A stretch of DNA of 64,000 nucleotides from Streptomyces lasiicapitis (lineage in GTDB: Bacteria > Actinomycetota > Actinomycetes > Streptomycetales > Streptomycetaceae): contig NZ_BMNG01000001.1 of assembly GCF_014646335.1 (NCBI RefSeq), forward strand, positions 124,001-188,000, in the 5' to 3' direction. Both the position numbers and the translations under genes were made by a program. Shown one piece after another: positions 37,737 to 45,689 of this stretch. The notes beneath the pieces are model-generated. The model searched no databases. It was not told the DNA's origin and saw only the letters and a list, made by a program, of their open reading frames with translations. Position 1 is the stretch's first letter. Every line of letters begins with the position of its first letter.

Positions 37737-38231
37737 ATGACCGAAACCCAGGAGCTCCTGAACGCCCTGCGCGAGCAGCGCCACACCCTCCTCATCGCCA
37801 TGCGGGGCCTTTCCGACGAACAGGCCGCCGCCCGGTCCACCGTCAGCGAGCTGACCCTCGGCGGCATCCTGAACCACCTCGCCCACGGCGAGCGCAACTG
37901 GACACAGGTCCTGAGCAGCGGGACCGGCGAGGCACCGCCCTCGATGTTCGACGTGGAGCAGTACAAGATGCCGCGGGGCGCGAGCGTGCCCGACCTCGTG
38001 GCCGCGTACGAGGCGGCGGCGCGGGCGACCGACGAGGCCGTGGAGCGCGCCGGGCTCGACCGCGTCGTGCCGCTGCCGGAGGCGCCGTGGGAGCCCGGGG
38101 TCGTGCCGCGCTGGTCCGTGCGCCGGATCGTGCTGCACCTGCTGCGCGAGACGGCGCAGCACTCCGGGCACGCGGACATCGTGCGCGAGGCGTTGGACGG
38201 GGCGAACACCACGGCGCAGCTGGGCACTTAG
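37737..38231 (+). CDS. DinB-fold (DUF664) protein
   Basis: 164 residues of a four-helix DinB-like fold. Likely metal-binding His residues are in ILNHLAHGE (about 45) and in HLLRETAQHSGHAD (about 135-147). The family includes bacillithiol/mycothiol-dependent transferases and isomerases; a thiol-dependent function is possible but not shown. The start ATG has no ribosome-binding site and may be leaderless. The stop overlaps the stop of the opposing diiron gene by three to four bases. Confidence 0.85.
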   Translation: MTETQELLNALREQRHTLLIAMRGLSDEQAAARSTVSELTLGGILNHLAHGERNWTQVLSSGTGEAPPSMFDVEQYKMPRGASVPDLVAAYEAAARATDEAVERAGLDRVVPLPEAPWEPGVVPRWSVRRIVLHLLRETAQHSGHADIVREALDGANTTAQLGT

Positions 38232-39337
38232 GCGTCGGCGGCGCCGGAGGCGATCGCCTCGGAGACCTCCGCCACGCGCTCGTGCTCCTCCGCCGCGAAG
38301 CGCTCAGCGTCGAGCTTCTCCGCGATCTCCTCGTCCTGCGCCATCAGCTGATCGAGGTTGGAGTCGCCCATCTCGAACACGCCCATGTCGACGTACGCCT
38401 GCTGGAGCCGCTTGCCCCACAGGCCGATGTCCTTGACGCACGGCACGATGCGGCTGAACAGCAACTGCCGGAAGAGCTGGAGGTATTCGGAGCGCTCGCT
38501 GCACTCCTCGGCCTCCTTCAGCGGGATGCCGAAGTTCGTCAGGACCTCGACGCCGCGCAGCCGGTCGCGCATCAAGTAGCAGCCCTCGATGACGAATTCC
38601 TCGCGCTCGCGCAGCTCGGCGTCGGTGAGCTGCTTGTAGTAGTCGCGCAGCGCCATCCGCCCGAAGGCCACGTGCCGGGCCTCGTCCTGCATGACGTACG
38701 CGAGGATCTGCTTGGGCAGCGGCTTGTCGGTGGTGTCGCGGATCATGCCGAAGGCGGCGAGGGCGAGTCCTTCGATGAGGACCTGCATGCCGAGGTAGGG
38801 CATGTCCCAGCGGGAGTCGCGCAGGGTGTCGCCGAGCAGCGCCTGGAGGTTGTCGTTGATCGGGTAGAGCATGCCGATCTTCTCGTGCAGGAAGCGGCCG
38901 TAGATCTCCGCGTGCCGGGCCTCGTCCATGGTCTGGGTGGCGGAGTAGAACTTGGCGTCCAGGTCGGGCACCGACTCCACGATGCGGGCCGCGCACACCA
39001 TCGCGCCCTGCTCGCCGTGCAGGAACTGGCTGAACTGCCAGGAGGTGTAGTGCTTGCGCAGCTCGCCGCGCTCGGCGGCGGACATCCGGTCCCAGTACCG
39101 GGTGCCGTAGATCGACATGGCTTCGTCGGGGGTGCCGAGCGGGTCGAGCGGGTCGACCTCCAGGTTCCAGTCGATGCGCCGGGCGCCGTCCCACTGCTTG
39201 TCCTTGCCCTTTTGGTACAGGTTGAGAAGGCGCTCACGGCCTTCGTCGTACTCCCAACTGAAGCGGGCTGCCCCGGTTGCGGGCACCTGCCAGGTGAGAT
39301 CCTGCCGGCCTGAGGTGTACAGATCGCGCGTAGACAC
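38228..39337 (-). CDS. Ferritin-like diiron-domain protein
   Basis: 369 residues from GTG 39337 (AGGAG six bases upstream; a longer frame exists but lacks a site). Two carboxylate/His motifs of diiron helical bundles are visible: TQTMDEARHAEIYGRF and VMQDEARHVAFGRM. HGEQGAM and VIEGC supply further Glu residues. Related families are ribonucleotide-reductase-small-subunit-like oxygenases. Substrate unknown. It is divergent from a second diiron protein (AurF-like), with 209 bases between them, suggesting shared control and linked function. Confidence 0.85.
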   Translation of the reverse strand: MSTRDLYTSGRQDLTWQVPATGAARFSWEYDEGRERLLNLYQKGKDKQWDGARRIDWNLEVDPLDPLGTPDEAMSIYGTRYWDRMSAAERGELRKHYTSWQFSQFLHGEQGAMVCAARIVESVPDLDAKFYSATQTMDEARHAEIYGRFLHEKIGMLYPINDNLQALLGDTLRDSRWDMPYLGMQVLIEGLALAAFGMIRDTTDKPLPKQILAYVMQDEARHVAFGRMALRDYYKQLTDAELREREEFVIEGCYLMRDRLRGVEVLTNFGIPLKEAEECSERSEYLQLFRQLLFSRIVPCVKDIGLWGKRLQQAYVDMGVFEMGDSNLDQLMAQDEEIAEKLDAERFAAEEHERVAEVSEAIASGAADA

Positions 39338-39546
39338 TGACGGCTCCTCGCGAGTCTCGGCGGCCCCCGCTGCCGCGCAACCGCCGCACAGGGATGGCTC
39401 CTTGGCAGGCTCACACGTTGGTAGATGCCGGGTCAACAAGTCGTGCGCAAGGGATTGACGGTCTTGCTGACAAGCAGTCTCATAAGACGTGACCCCCGGT
39501 AACTCCCTTACGGGAACGCGAGAACGCAGGAAGAGCAGGAGATCTC
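39338..39546. promoter_or_regulatory. Shared promoter region of two divergent diiron genes
   Basis: 209 bases. The stretch 39415-39500 is relatively AT-rich (AAGTCGTGCGCAAGGGATTG, TTGCTGACAAGCAGTCTCAT) and probably holds both promoters. TTGACGGTC-like and TTGCTGAC-like -35 candidates are visible, but no pair is assigned. Confidence 0.4.
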
Positions 39547-40485
39547 ATGACGACCGTGGCCGAAGACAGCGGACTTGCGGGTCTGCGGGACGCGCTCGGC
39601 CTGCTCAAGGACCGCGAGCAGGTGGCCCTGCGCCTCCTGGAGTCGTCCGCCAAGCACTCCTTCGACCCCGACAAGGAGCTCGACTGGGACGCGCCCGTCG
39701 AGGACGGCAAGTGGTTCTGGCCCCCGGAGCTCGTCTCGCTTTACGACACCCCGCTGTGGAAGCGGATGTCCGAGGAACAGCGCATGGACCTCGCCCGGCA
39801 CGAGGCGGCCTCGCTCGCCTCGCTCGGCATCTGGTTCGAGATCATCCTCATGCAGCTCCTCGTACGGCACATCTACGACAAGTCCGTGACCAGCGCGCAT
39901 GTGCGGTACGCCCTCACGGAGATCGCCGACGAGTGCCGCCACTCGATGATGTTCGCCCGCATGATCGAGAAGGGCGGGGCGCCCACGTACCCCGTCACGA
40001 AGCTGAACCACAACCTCGCCCGCGTCCTCAAGACCGTGTCCACCACCCCCGGCTCCTTCGCCTGCACGCTGCTCGGCGAGGAGATCCTCGACTGGATGCA
40101 GCGCCTGACGTTCCCCGACGAGCGCGTGCAGACCATCGTGCGCGGCGTGACCCGCATCCACGTCGTGGAGGAGGCCCGCCATGTGCGGTACGCCCGCGAG
40201 GAGTTGCGGCGCCAGATGGTGACCGCGCCGCGCTGGGAGCGCGAGCTGACCCGGGTCAGCAGCGGCGAGGCGGCCCGCGTCTTCTCCGTCGCCTTCGTCA
40301 ACCCGCGGGTCTACACGAACGTCGGCCTGGACCGGCGCGAGGCCGTGGCCCAGGTCAAGGCGAGCGGCCACCGGCGCGAGGTCATGCAGACCGGCGCCAA
40401 GCGGCTCACCGACTTCCTGGACGACATCGGCGTGATGCGGGGGGTCGGGCGCAGGCTGTGGAAGGCGTCCGGGCTGCTCGCATGA
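39547..40485 (+). CDS. AurF-like diiron oxygenase family protein
   Basis: 312 residues. Helix motifs expected for the p-aminobenzoate N-oxygenase (AurF) fold are present: E in LGIWFEIILMQLL, EIADECRHSMMFARMIE (ExxxH), LGEEILDWMQ, and HVVEEARHVRYAREEL. The C-terminus reads LDDIGVMRGVGRRLWKASGLLA. Known relatives oxidise amines or act as diiron oxygenases, but no biosynthetic cluster is next to it. GCAGGA lies about seven bases before the ATG. The last 66 coding bases recur downstream with five changes, all synonymous. Confidence 0.85.
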   Translation: MTTVAEDSGLAGLRDALGLLKDREQVALRLLESSAKHSFDPDKELDWDAPVEDGKWFWPPELVSLYDTPLWKRMSEEQRMDLARHEAASLASLGIWFEIILMQLLVRHIYDKSVTSAHVRYALTEIADECRHSMMFARMIEKGGAPTYPVTKLNHNLARVLKTVSTTPGSFACTLLGEEILDWMQRLTFPDERVQTIVRGVTRIHVVEEARHVRYAREELRRQMVTAPRWERELTRVSSGEAARVFSVAFVNPRVYTNVGLDRREAVAQVKASGHRREVMQTGAKRLTDFLDDIGVMRGVGRRLWKASGLLA

Positions 40486-40550
40486 CCGACCGCGCCGCCG
40501 CCACCAAAGGCGGCTCACGGCCACGCGGCGGAGCCGCAAATCGATACAGC

Positions 40551-40619
40551 CTGGACGACATCGGCGTGATGCGGGGGGTCGGGCGGCGGCTGTGGAAGGC
40601 GTCGGGGCTGCTGGCGTAG
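40551..40619 (+). pseudogene. Duplicated 3' end of the AurF-like gene
   Basis: 66 bases (plus a TAG stop) that encode exactly the last 22 residues of the preceding protein. They differ from the first copy (40417-40482) at five positions, all silent: CGC/CGG, AGG/CGG, TCC/TCG, CTC/CTG, GCA/GCG. A 68-base spacer with a CCGCC/GGCGG hairpin separates the copies. The fragment has no start or upstream part and is not expected to be expressed. Confidence 0.9.
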
Positions 40620-40680
40620 GCGCCTCGGAGGCGGTCGGAGCCGCTGTGGCCTCGGTCTTCGTCCGCTCCCGCACCGACTC

Positions 40681-40690
40681 TTCGTACGAA
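40681..40690. promoter_or_regulatory. Perfect palindrome upstream of tetR
   Basis: TTCGTACGAA, 21 bases before the TetR start codon. TetR regulators commonly bind such palindromes near their own promoter, but the site is short and may be chance. Confidence 0.35.
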
Positions 40691-40711
40691 AACACGGTTA
40701 CGCTGCGGGAC

Positions 40712-41443
40712 ATGACCTCAGCCGTCGGCCCCACCCGCGCGTACCGGCGTCTCAGCGTCGAGGAGCGCAAGAGCCAGCTCCTCGACGCCGCGCTCAACCT
40801 CTTCGCGCACCGCGCCCCCGAGGAGGTCTCGCTCGACGACGTCGCGGAGGCCGCCGGGGTGTCGCGGCCCCTGGTGTACCGCTACTTCCCCGGCGGCAAG
40901 CAGCAGTTGTACGAAGCCGCGCTGCGCACCGCCGCCGCCGACCTGGAACAGTGCTTCGCCGAACCGCAGGACGGCCCGCTCACCCGGCGCCTGAGCCGCG
41001 CCATCGACCGCTACCTCGCCTTCGTCGACGAGCACGACGCCGGATTCAGCGCGCTGCTCCAGGGCGGCAGCGTCATCGAGACCTCCCGCACCACCGCCAT
41101 CGTCGACGGGGTGCGCCGCTCCGCCGCCGGGCACGTCCTCGCCCACATGGAACTGCCCGAGCCGCCGGGGCCGCGGCTGCGGATGACCGTCCGCATGTGG
41201 ATCACCGCGGTCGAGGCCGCCTCCCTGATCTGGCTCGACGAGGACAAGCAGCCGCCGCTGGACGAACTGCGCGACTGGCTGGTCGAGCAGTTCCTGGCCC
41301 AGATCGCGGCCACGGCGGGGCGCGACCCGCAGACCGCGGCCGTGGTCCGGCGCGCGCTGGCCCTGGAGAGCGCGGACGGGCCGGTGGGAGAGCTGGCCCG
41401 GCGGGTGCTTCCGGTGGTGGCGGAGGCGGGGCACCTCCTGTGA
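40712..41443 (+). CDS. TetR/AcrR-family transcriptional regulator
   Basis: 243 residues: N-terminal helix-turn-helix (RKSQLLDAALNLFAHRAPEE, then VSLDDVAEAAGVSRPLVYRYF, about 15-60) and a helical ligand-binding domain. The ATG at 40712 has only a weak GCGGGA site. It lies between the AurF-like gene and a small hypothetical gene. The nearest likely targets are itself and the diiron genes. Confidence 0.93.
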   Translation: MTSAVGPTRAYRRLSVEERKSQLLDAALNLFAHRAPEEVSLDDVAEAAGVSRPLVYRYFPGGKQQLYEAALRTAAADLEQCFAEPQDGPLTRRLSRAIDRYLAFVDEHDAGFSALLQGGSVIETSRTTAIVDGVRRSAAGHVLAHMELPEPPGPRLRMTVRMWITAVEAASLIWLDEDKQPPLDELRDWLVEQFLAQIAATAGRDPQTAAVVRRALALESADGPVGELARRVLPVVAEAGHLL

Positions 41444-41446
41444 GGA

Positions 41447-41514
41447 GGTGACACTCGTGCTGTGCGGGGCGGGTGAGGCAGGTGCCGTGCGGGGCGGGTG
41501 ACACTGGTGCCGTG
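41447..41514 (+). repeat. 25-base tandem repeat over a translation start, with a possible leader ORF
   Basis: Three units of the type GGTGACACTsGTGCyGTG; the third runs into the next gene. AGGAGG (41443-41448) directly follows the tetR stop. GTG at 41457, eight bases after it, opens a 14-codon frame (VLCGAGEAGAVRGG) that stops at 41499-41501, ten bases before the GTG of the next gene. In each of the first two units the sequence GTG CGG GGC GGG TGA is also present. Confidence 0.7.
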
Positions 41515-41838
41515 AAGAGTGAAGACACCCCCTTCGTGGGCGGGCCCCTCGACGGCCGCGTGCTCCCGGTCCTGCTCGGCCCGACCGGGCACCCGCCGAA
41601 GGTGTACCGCGTCCCGGTCCCGGACGAGGCGGGCGGCGAGCCCACGGTCCTCGTGTACCGGCGGGTGCCCGCCGGCGCCGCCCGGCGGTTCGGGCTGCAC
41701 CCGGGCTGGAAGTACGAGTACTCCGAGGACGGCACAGCGGGCCGCGGGGACGAGGGCGGCTTCCGGAACCTGAAGTGGCCGTGGTCCAAGCCGGGCGGCG
41801 GGCGCAACGTGCCGCGCCGGGATGACCTGGACGAGTGA
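41512..41838 (+). CDS. Small hypothetical protein
   Basis: 108 residues from GTG 41512 (MKSEDTPFVGGPLDGRVLPV). In frame with it, a GTG at 41473 would add 13 residues encoded by the tandem repeat. No signal peptide or membrane segment. The sequence has VGGPLDGRVLPVLLG and PPKVYRVPVPD, reminiscent of small proteins of unknown function in actinobacteria and phages; the C-terminus is basic (KPGGGRNVPRRDDLDE). Function not recognised. Probably co-transcribed with tetR. Confidence 0.75.
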   Translation: MKSEDTPFVGGPLDGRVLPVLLGPTGHPPKVYRVPVPDEAGGEPTVLVYRRVPAGAARRFGLHPGWKYEYSEDGTAGRGDEGGFRNLKWPWSKPGGGRNVPRRDDLDE

Positions 41839-41941
41839 CCTCATTGCGCCGGGCGCCAGCCCCCGGCGGGCGGTATGCGCGCGGGCGGTCGAAGCTCGCG
41901 GTGCGCGGCGGAAGGACCGCCCCGCACCGTGAGGTGATGAC

Positions 41942-43090
41942 GTGTCAGGAAGGTTGCTGCGCTGGGTGTGCACCGGATCGGCGCTGTCCGCGCTGGTCAC
42001 GGCCGCGCCCCTGGCTCCCCCGCTCGCGCTTCCCGCGTACGCCGCGCCCGGCCCCGGCGAGCGCCCCGTGGCCCGGCTTCTGACGGACCTTCAGCGCCTT
42101 TACCGGCAGGCCGAGGAGTCCACGGAGACGTACAACGCCACCGAGGAGAAGCTGAAGGCCCAGCGCCGCGAGGTCGACGGCCTCAACCGGGGCCTCGCCA
42201 AGGCCCGCGCCTCCGCCCACGACGGCAAGGGCGCCGCCGGCCGCCTCGCCCGCCAGCAGTACCAGACCGGCACCATGGAGATCTCCTCCTACGTACGCCT
42301 CCTCCTCGCCCGCAACCCGCGCGGCGCCCTCGACCAGCGCCACGTCATCGGCCGTGCCGCCGCCGAGCGGGCCGCCGCCGTCACCCGGCTCGTCGAGGGC
42401 GAGAAGAAGGCCGACGGGCTCGCTCGGGCCGCGCGGCGCGCCCTCACCACGCAGGTGTCGCTCGCCCAGCGGCAGAAGGAGGCCCGGGACTCGGTGCGGT
42501 CGCGGTTGCGGGAGGTCGAGGAGCTGCTCGCCTCGCTCTCCGCCGAGGAGTTGGCCGCGGTCGGGCGGGCCGAGGAGTCCGGCGCCGAGCGGGCGCAGCG
42601 GCGGCTTGTCGCTTCCGGTGCGCTCGGGGCGCCCGCCGAGGCGGGGCGGGCTCCTTCCGCTCGGGGGGAGCGGGCTCTGCGGTACGCCGTCGCGCAGATC
42701 GGGAAGCCGTACGAGTGGGGGGCCGAGGGGCCCGCCGCCTTCGACTGTTCCGGGCTCACCCAGCGGGCCTGGGGGGTGGCTGGGCGGGGGATCCCCCGGA
42801 CCAGTCAGCAGCAGTGGGCCCGCCTGCCCCGAGTCTCCCTCCGCAAGCTGCGCCCCGGCGACCTGATCGTCTACTTCCCCAAGGCCACGCACGTCGCCCT
42901 CTACCTCGGCCACGGCAAGGTCGTCCACGCCCCGCGCCCCGGCGCCCGCGTCAAGGTCTCGCCCCTCGCGGCGAACCCTGTCCTCGGCGCGGTCCGCCCT
43001 GACCCGCGGGCGACGCCGGTCGCGGGGTACCGGCCGCCGAAGTTGCCGTCGGGGGCGACGAAGGGAGCCGACCGGGGGTGGGCGGGGTAG
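41942..43090 (+). CDS. Secreted NlpC/P60 peptidoglycan hydrolase
   Basis: 382 residues from GTG 41942: signal peptide (about 1-35), a long charged coiled-coil region (about 45-215, EEKLKAQRREVDGLNRGLAKA), and a C-terminal NlpC/P60 domain. The catalytic Cys is in FDCSGLTQRAW (about 267) and the His in THVALYLGHGKVVH (about 316). It likely cuts stem peptides, as RipA-type enzymes do, with the coiled coil as regulatory arm. Convergent with the StyA-like gene across a long inverted repeat. Confidence 0.95.
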   Translation: MSGRLLRWVCTGSALSALVTAAPLAPPLALPAYAAPGPGERPVARLLTDLQRLYRQAEESTETYNATEEKLKAQRREVDGLNRGLAKARASAHDGKGAAGRLARQQYQTGTMEISSYVRLLLARNPRGALDQRHVIGRAAAERAAAVTRLVEGEKKADGLARAARRALTTQVSLAQRQKEARDSVRSRLREVEELLASLSAEELAAVGRAEESGAERAQRRLVASGALGAPAEAGRAPSARGERALRYAVAQIGKPYEWGAEGPAAFDCSGLTQRAWGVAGRGIPRTSQQQWARLPRVSLRKLRPGDLIVYFPKATHVALYLGHGKVVHAPRPGARVKVSPLAANPVLGAVRPDPRATPVAGYRPPKLPSGATKGADRGWAG

Positions 43091-43110
43091 GGCCTTGCCG
43101 GGGGCTCCCC

Positions 43111-43282
43111 AATCCCACCCCTTCCCGAAACTGGGGCTCCGCCCCAGACCCCGTATCGGCCTGAACGGCCTCGTCCTCAAACGCCGGACGGGCTAGATCG
43201 GCTAGGTATAGCCCCTCCGGCGTTTGAGGAGCGGGGGTCTGGGGGCAGAGCCCCCAGTTTCGGGAAGGGGCGGGGTTGGGGG
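43111..43282. repeat. Long inverted repeat formed by two dispersed repeat units
   Basis: Left arm 43111-43192 and right arm 43204-43282 are inverted copies of the unit also found at 8620-8697. The left arm has an extra ~20 bases (including GGCCtgaacGGCC) between the small hairpin and CTCAAACGCCGGACGGGCT. It fills the gap between the convergent NlpC/P60 and monooxygenase genes, ending exactly at the latter's stop codon. Each arm has its own hairpin, and the arms can also pair with each other, so it should act as a two-way terminator. Confidence 0.88.
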
Positions 43283-44542
43283 CTACGCAGCCGCGGCCGC
43301 CACCCCCGCCACATACCCCTCCGCCAGCTCCGCCTCGTAGAAGTAGTTCTCGAAGTCCCCGGGATCGTTGAACCCGTTCGCGAAGCGGTCCGCGACAGGC
43401 GGGAGTTCGCCCGCCGCGCCGAGGAGGTTGAGGACATGCTCGGGCGGCACGCCCAGCATGGCGTTGGTCCACTTGGTGACGTGCTGGGCGGTGGCCCAGT
43501 AGCGGTCGAAGGCGGACTGCATCCAGGCCTCGTCGAAGGGCCGGTCCCCGTGGGAGACGATCGACGAGAGGTACGAGGCCGCGCACTTGGAGGCGGAGTT
43601 GGACCCCTGCCCGGTGATGGGGTCGTTGGCGACGACGACGTCGCCGACGCCGAGGACGAGCCCGCCGGAGGGAAGACGGCCGACGGGCTTGCGCACGGTG
43701 GGCGCGTAACGACCGGCCAACGTCCCACCCGCGTCGGCGAGTTCGACCTTGGTCGCCCGCGCGTACTCCCAGGGCAGGAACTTCTCCAGGAGTTCGAGGG
43801 TGAGGGCGAGGTGCGCGCCGGGGTCCTTGACGCCCTGGAAGACGTCGAGCGGACCGCCGGGAATGCCCTCCCAGAAGAGGATGTCGGCGCGGCCGGACGT
43901 GGTGAGCGTAGGCATGACGAAGAGCTCGCCGACCCCGGGCACCAAGTTGCAGCGCACGGCGTCGAATTCGGGGTGCTCGGGCCGCGGCCCGAGCCCGTGG
44001 ACGTAGGCGACGGCAAGCGCCCGCTGCGGTGCGTCGAACGGCGAACGCGAGGCGTCCCGCTCGAACATGGACACCAGCTCACCCTTGCCGGCGGCGACAA
44101 GGACGAGATCGTACGTACGGGAGAAGTAGTCCAGGTCGGAGACGGCCGCGCCGTGGATGACGAGCTGCCCGCCGCGCTGCGCGAACGTGTCCATCCAGCC
44201 GGCCATCTTCACCCGCTGGTCGACGGACTGCGCGTAGCCGTCGAGCTTGCCGACCCAGTCGATGACGCGGGCGCCCTCTTTTGCATCGGACGCAGTGGGA
44301 CCGGCGACCGAGACGCCCACGCCCTCGATCTTCGGGGCCTGCGACTCCCAGAAGTTCAGGCCCAGTTCGCGCTCGTGCTGGAGTGCCGTGTGGAACATGC
44401 ACTGCGTCGACATGACCCGGCCGGACCGGATCTCGTCCGCCGTGCGGTTGGACATCAGCGTGACCTCGTACCCCTGCGACTGGAGTCCGAGAGCGATCTG
44501 GAGACCGGACTGACCGGCTCCGACGATGAGTATCTTGCGCAT
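43283..44542 (-). CDS. StyA-like FAD-dependent monooxygenase (styrene/indole monooxygenase family)
   Basis: 419 residues. FAD-binding motif ILIVGAGQSGLQIALGL at residues 4-20; LDYFSRTYDLVLVAAGKG; PQRALAVAYVHGL; and GLVLGVGDVVVANDPITGQG (second FAD motif). WTNAMLGVPPEHVLNLL near the end fits the styrene-monooxygenase substrate domain. Such enzymes epoxidise using reduced FAD from a separate reductase (StyB), and no reductase gene is adjacent. It follows cvnD by 48 bases on the same strand and may be the effector enzyme of the conservon. ATG 44542 gives the normal MRKILIVG start. Confidence 0.87.
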   Translation of the reverse strand: MRKILIVGAGQSGLQIALGLQSQGYEVTLMSNRTADEIRSGRVMSTQCMFHTALQHERELGLNFWESQAPKIEGVGVSVAGPTASDAKEGARVIDWVGKLDGYAQSVDQRVKMAGWMDTFAQRGGQLVIHGAAVSDLDYFSRTYDLVLVAAGKGELVSMFERDASRSPFDAPQRALAVAYVHGLGPRPEHPEFDAVRCNLVPGVGELFVMPTLTTSGRADILFWEGIPGGPLDVFQGVKDPGAHLALTLELLEKFLPWEYARATKVELADAGGTLAGRYAPTVRKPVGRLPSGGLVLGVGDVVVANDPITGQGSNSASKCAASYLSSIVSHGDRPFDEAWMQSAFDRYWATAQHVTKWTNAMLGVPPEHVLNLLGAAGELPPVADRFANGFNDPGDFENYFYEAELAEGYVAGVAAAAA

Positions 44543-44590
44543 GGTGCTGCGGATCCTTCTGTTCAGGGCCACTCGGCCGTCCGGCGATGG

Positions 44591-45256
44591 CTACTCGGGG
44601 GTGGCGTCCAGTGCGTGGCCCACCAGTGCGAGCAGCGACTCGATCGCGGAGATCCGCTGCCGCGCGTCCATGATCAGGACGGGGATGCGCGCGGGCACGG
44701 TCAGCGCCTCGCGGACGTCCTCGGCCTCGTACCGCTCGGTGCCCTCGAAGTGGTTGACGGCCACGATGTACGGGATCCCGCAGCTCTCGAAGTAGTCGAG
44801 CGCCGGGAAGCAGTCGGTGAGGCGGCGGGTGTCGGCGAGCACCACCGCGCCGATCGCGCCGCGCACGAGGTCGTCCCACATGAACCAGAAGCGCTGCTGT
44901 CCGGGCGTCCCGAAGAGGTAGAGCACCAGGTCGTCGTCCAGCGTGATGCGGCCGAAGTCCATGGCGACCGTGGTCGTGGTCTTGCCCGGCGTCGCGCTGA
45001 GGTCGTCGGTGTCCTCGCTGGCCCGCGTCATCAGCGCCTCCGTCTGGAGGGGCGTGATCTCGGAGACGGCGGTGACGAGCGTCGTCTTGCCCACGCCGAA
45101 GCCGCCCGCGACGACGATCTTCGTGGCGATGGGCGCGCGCGTGCGGTCGGTCTGCCAGGCCTGCAACTCGCCGTCGTCGTCGGGGAGTTTGGCCGGGAGT
45201 TTGGCCGGGAGTTCGTCTGGGACGGCGGTTGTGGCGTCAGAGACGGCGGAGTCCAC
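44591..45256 (-). CDS. cvnD: Conservon GTP-binding protein CvnD
   Basis: 221 residues. Small Ras-like GTPase: Walker A VVAGGFGVGKTTLVTAV (about 48-64), switch II LFGTPGQQRFWFMW, and VAVNHFEG in place of NKxD, a substitution typical of CvnD proteins. N-terminal repeats PAKLPAKLPDD form a short tail. GTG start overlaps the cvnC 3' end by 20 bases. In conservons the GTPase associates with CvnA-C at the membrane in a manner likened to G-protein-coupled signalling. Confidence 0.95.
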   Translation of the reverse strand: MDSAVSDATTAVPDELPAKLPAKLPDDDGELQAWQTDRTRAPIATKIVVAGGFGVGKTTLVTAVSEITPLQTEALMTRASEDTDDLSATPGKTTTTVAMDFGRITLDDDLVLYLFGTPGQQRFWFMWDDLVRGAIGAVVLADTRRLTDCFPALDYFESCGIPYIVAVNHFEGTERYEAEDVREALTVPARIPVLIMDARQRISAIESLLALVGHALDATPE

Positions 45257-45689
45257 TCAGCACCCTTTCGAGCAGTGCGCGGTTCGGCTGCCCGGGGCCG
45301 TGGCCCGTTCCGTACACGCGGATCTTTCCCTGGTCGGCGAGGTCGCTGAGCAGTACGCGGACCACGCCGAGCGGCATCTTGAGGAGCGCGGAGATCTCGG
45401 CGACCGTACGCATGCGGCGGCAGATCTCGACGATGGCCCGCATCTCCGGCATGACGCGGGTGCTCAGCGGGTCGCCCTTGCCCAGCTCGCGCCGCTCCTC
45501 CGGGGCTTCGAGCGCGGGGTTCGCGGCCACGAACGTCTCGACCAGCAGGACGTGTCCGAAGCGGGTGCGGCCGCCGGTCAGCGAGTACGGGCGTACGCGC
45601 GCGGGCTTCCGGTCGCCGCCGCGTACGGGCAGCTTCGGCACGGGGGCCGTGCCCGGCGCGGGCGGTCTGCGGTCGGGCGCGCCGCTCAT
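45237..45689 (-). CDS. cvnC: Conservon DUF742 protein CvnC
   Basis: 150 residues. The DUF742 winged-helix-like domain includes RVRPYSLTGGRTRFGH (about 32-47), LVETFVA, EMRAIVEICRRMRTVAEISALLKMPLGVVRVLLSDL and the closing NRALLERVLSGLRRL. The ATG overlaps the cvnB stop by one base (TGATG). Role in the conservon complex is not well understood. Confidence 0.95.
   Translation of the reverse strand: MSGAPDRRPPAPGTAPVPKLPVRGGDRKPARVRPYSLTGGRTRFGHVLLVETFVAANPALEAPEERRELGKGDPLSTRVMPEMRAIVEICRRMRTVAEISALLKMPLGVVRVLLSDLADQGKIRVYGTGHGPGQPNRALLERVLSGLRRL

Noticed and set aside
43111..43282. Long inverted repeat as the ends of an insertion sequence
   Set aside because: The arms are only about 11 bases apart with no transposase between them, and no target-site duplication is evident.
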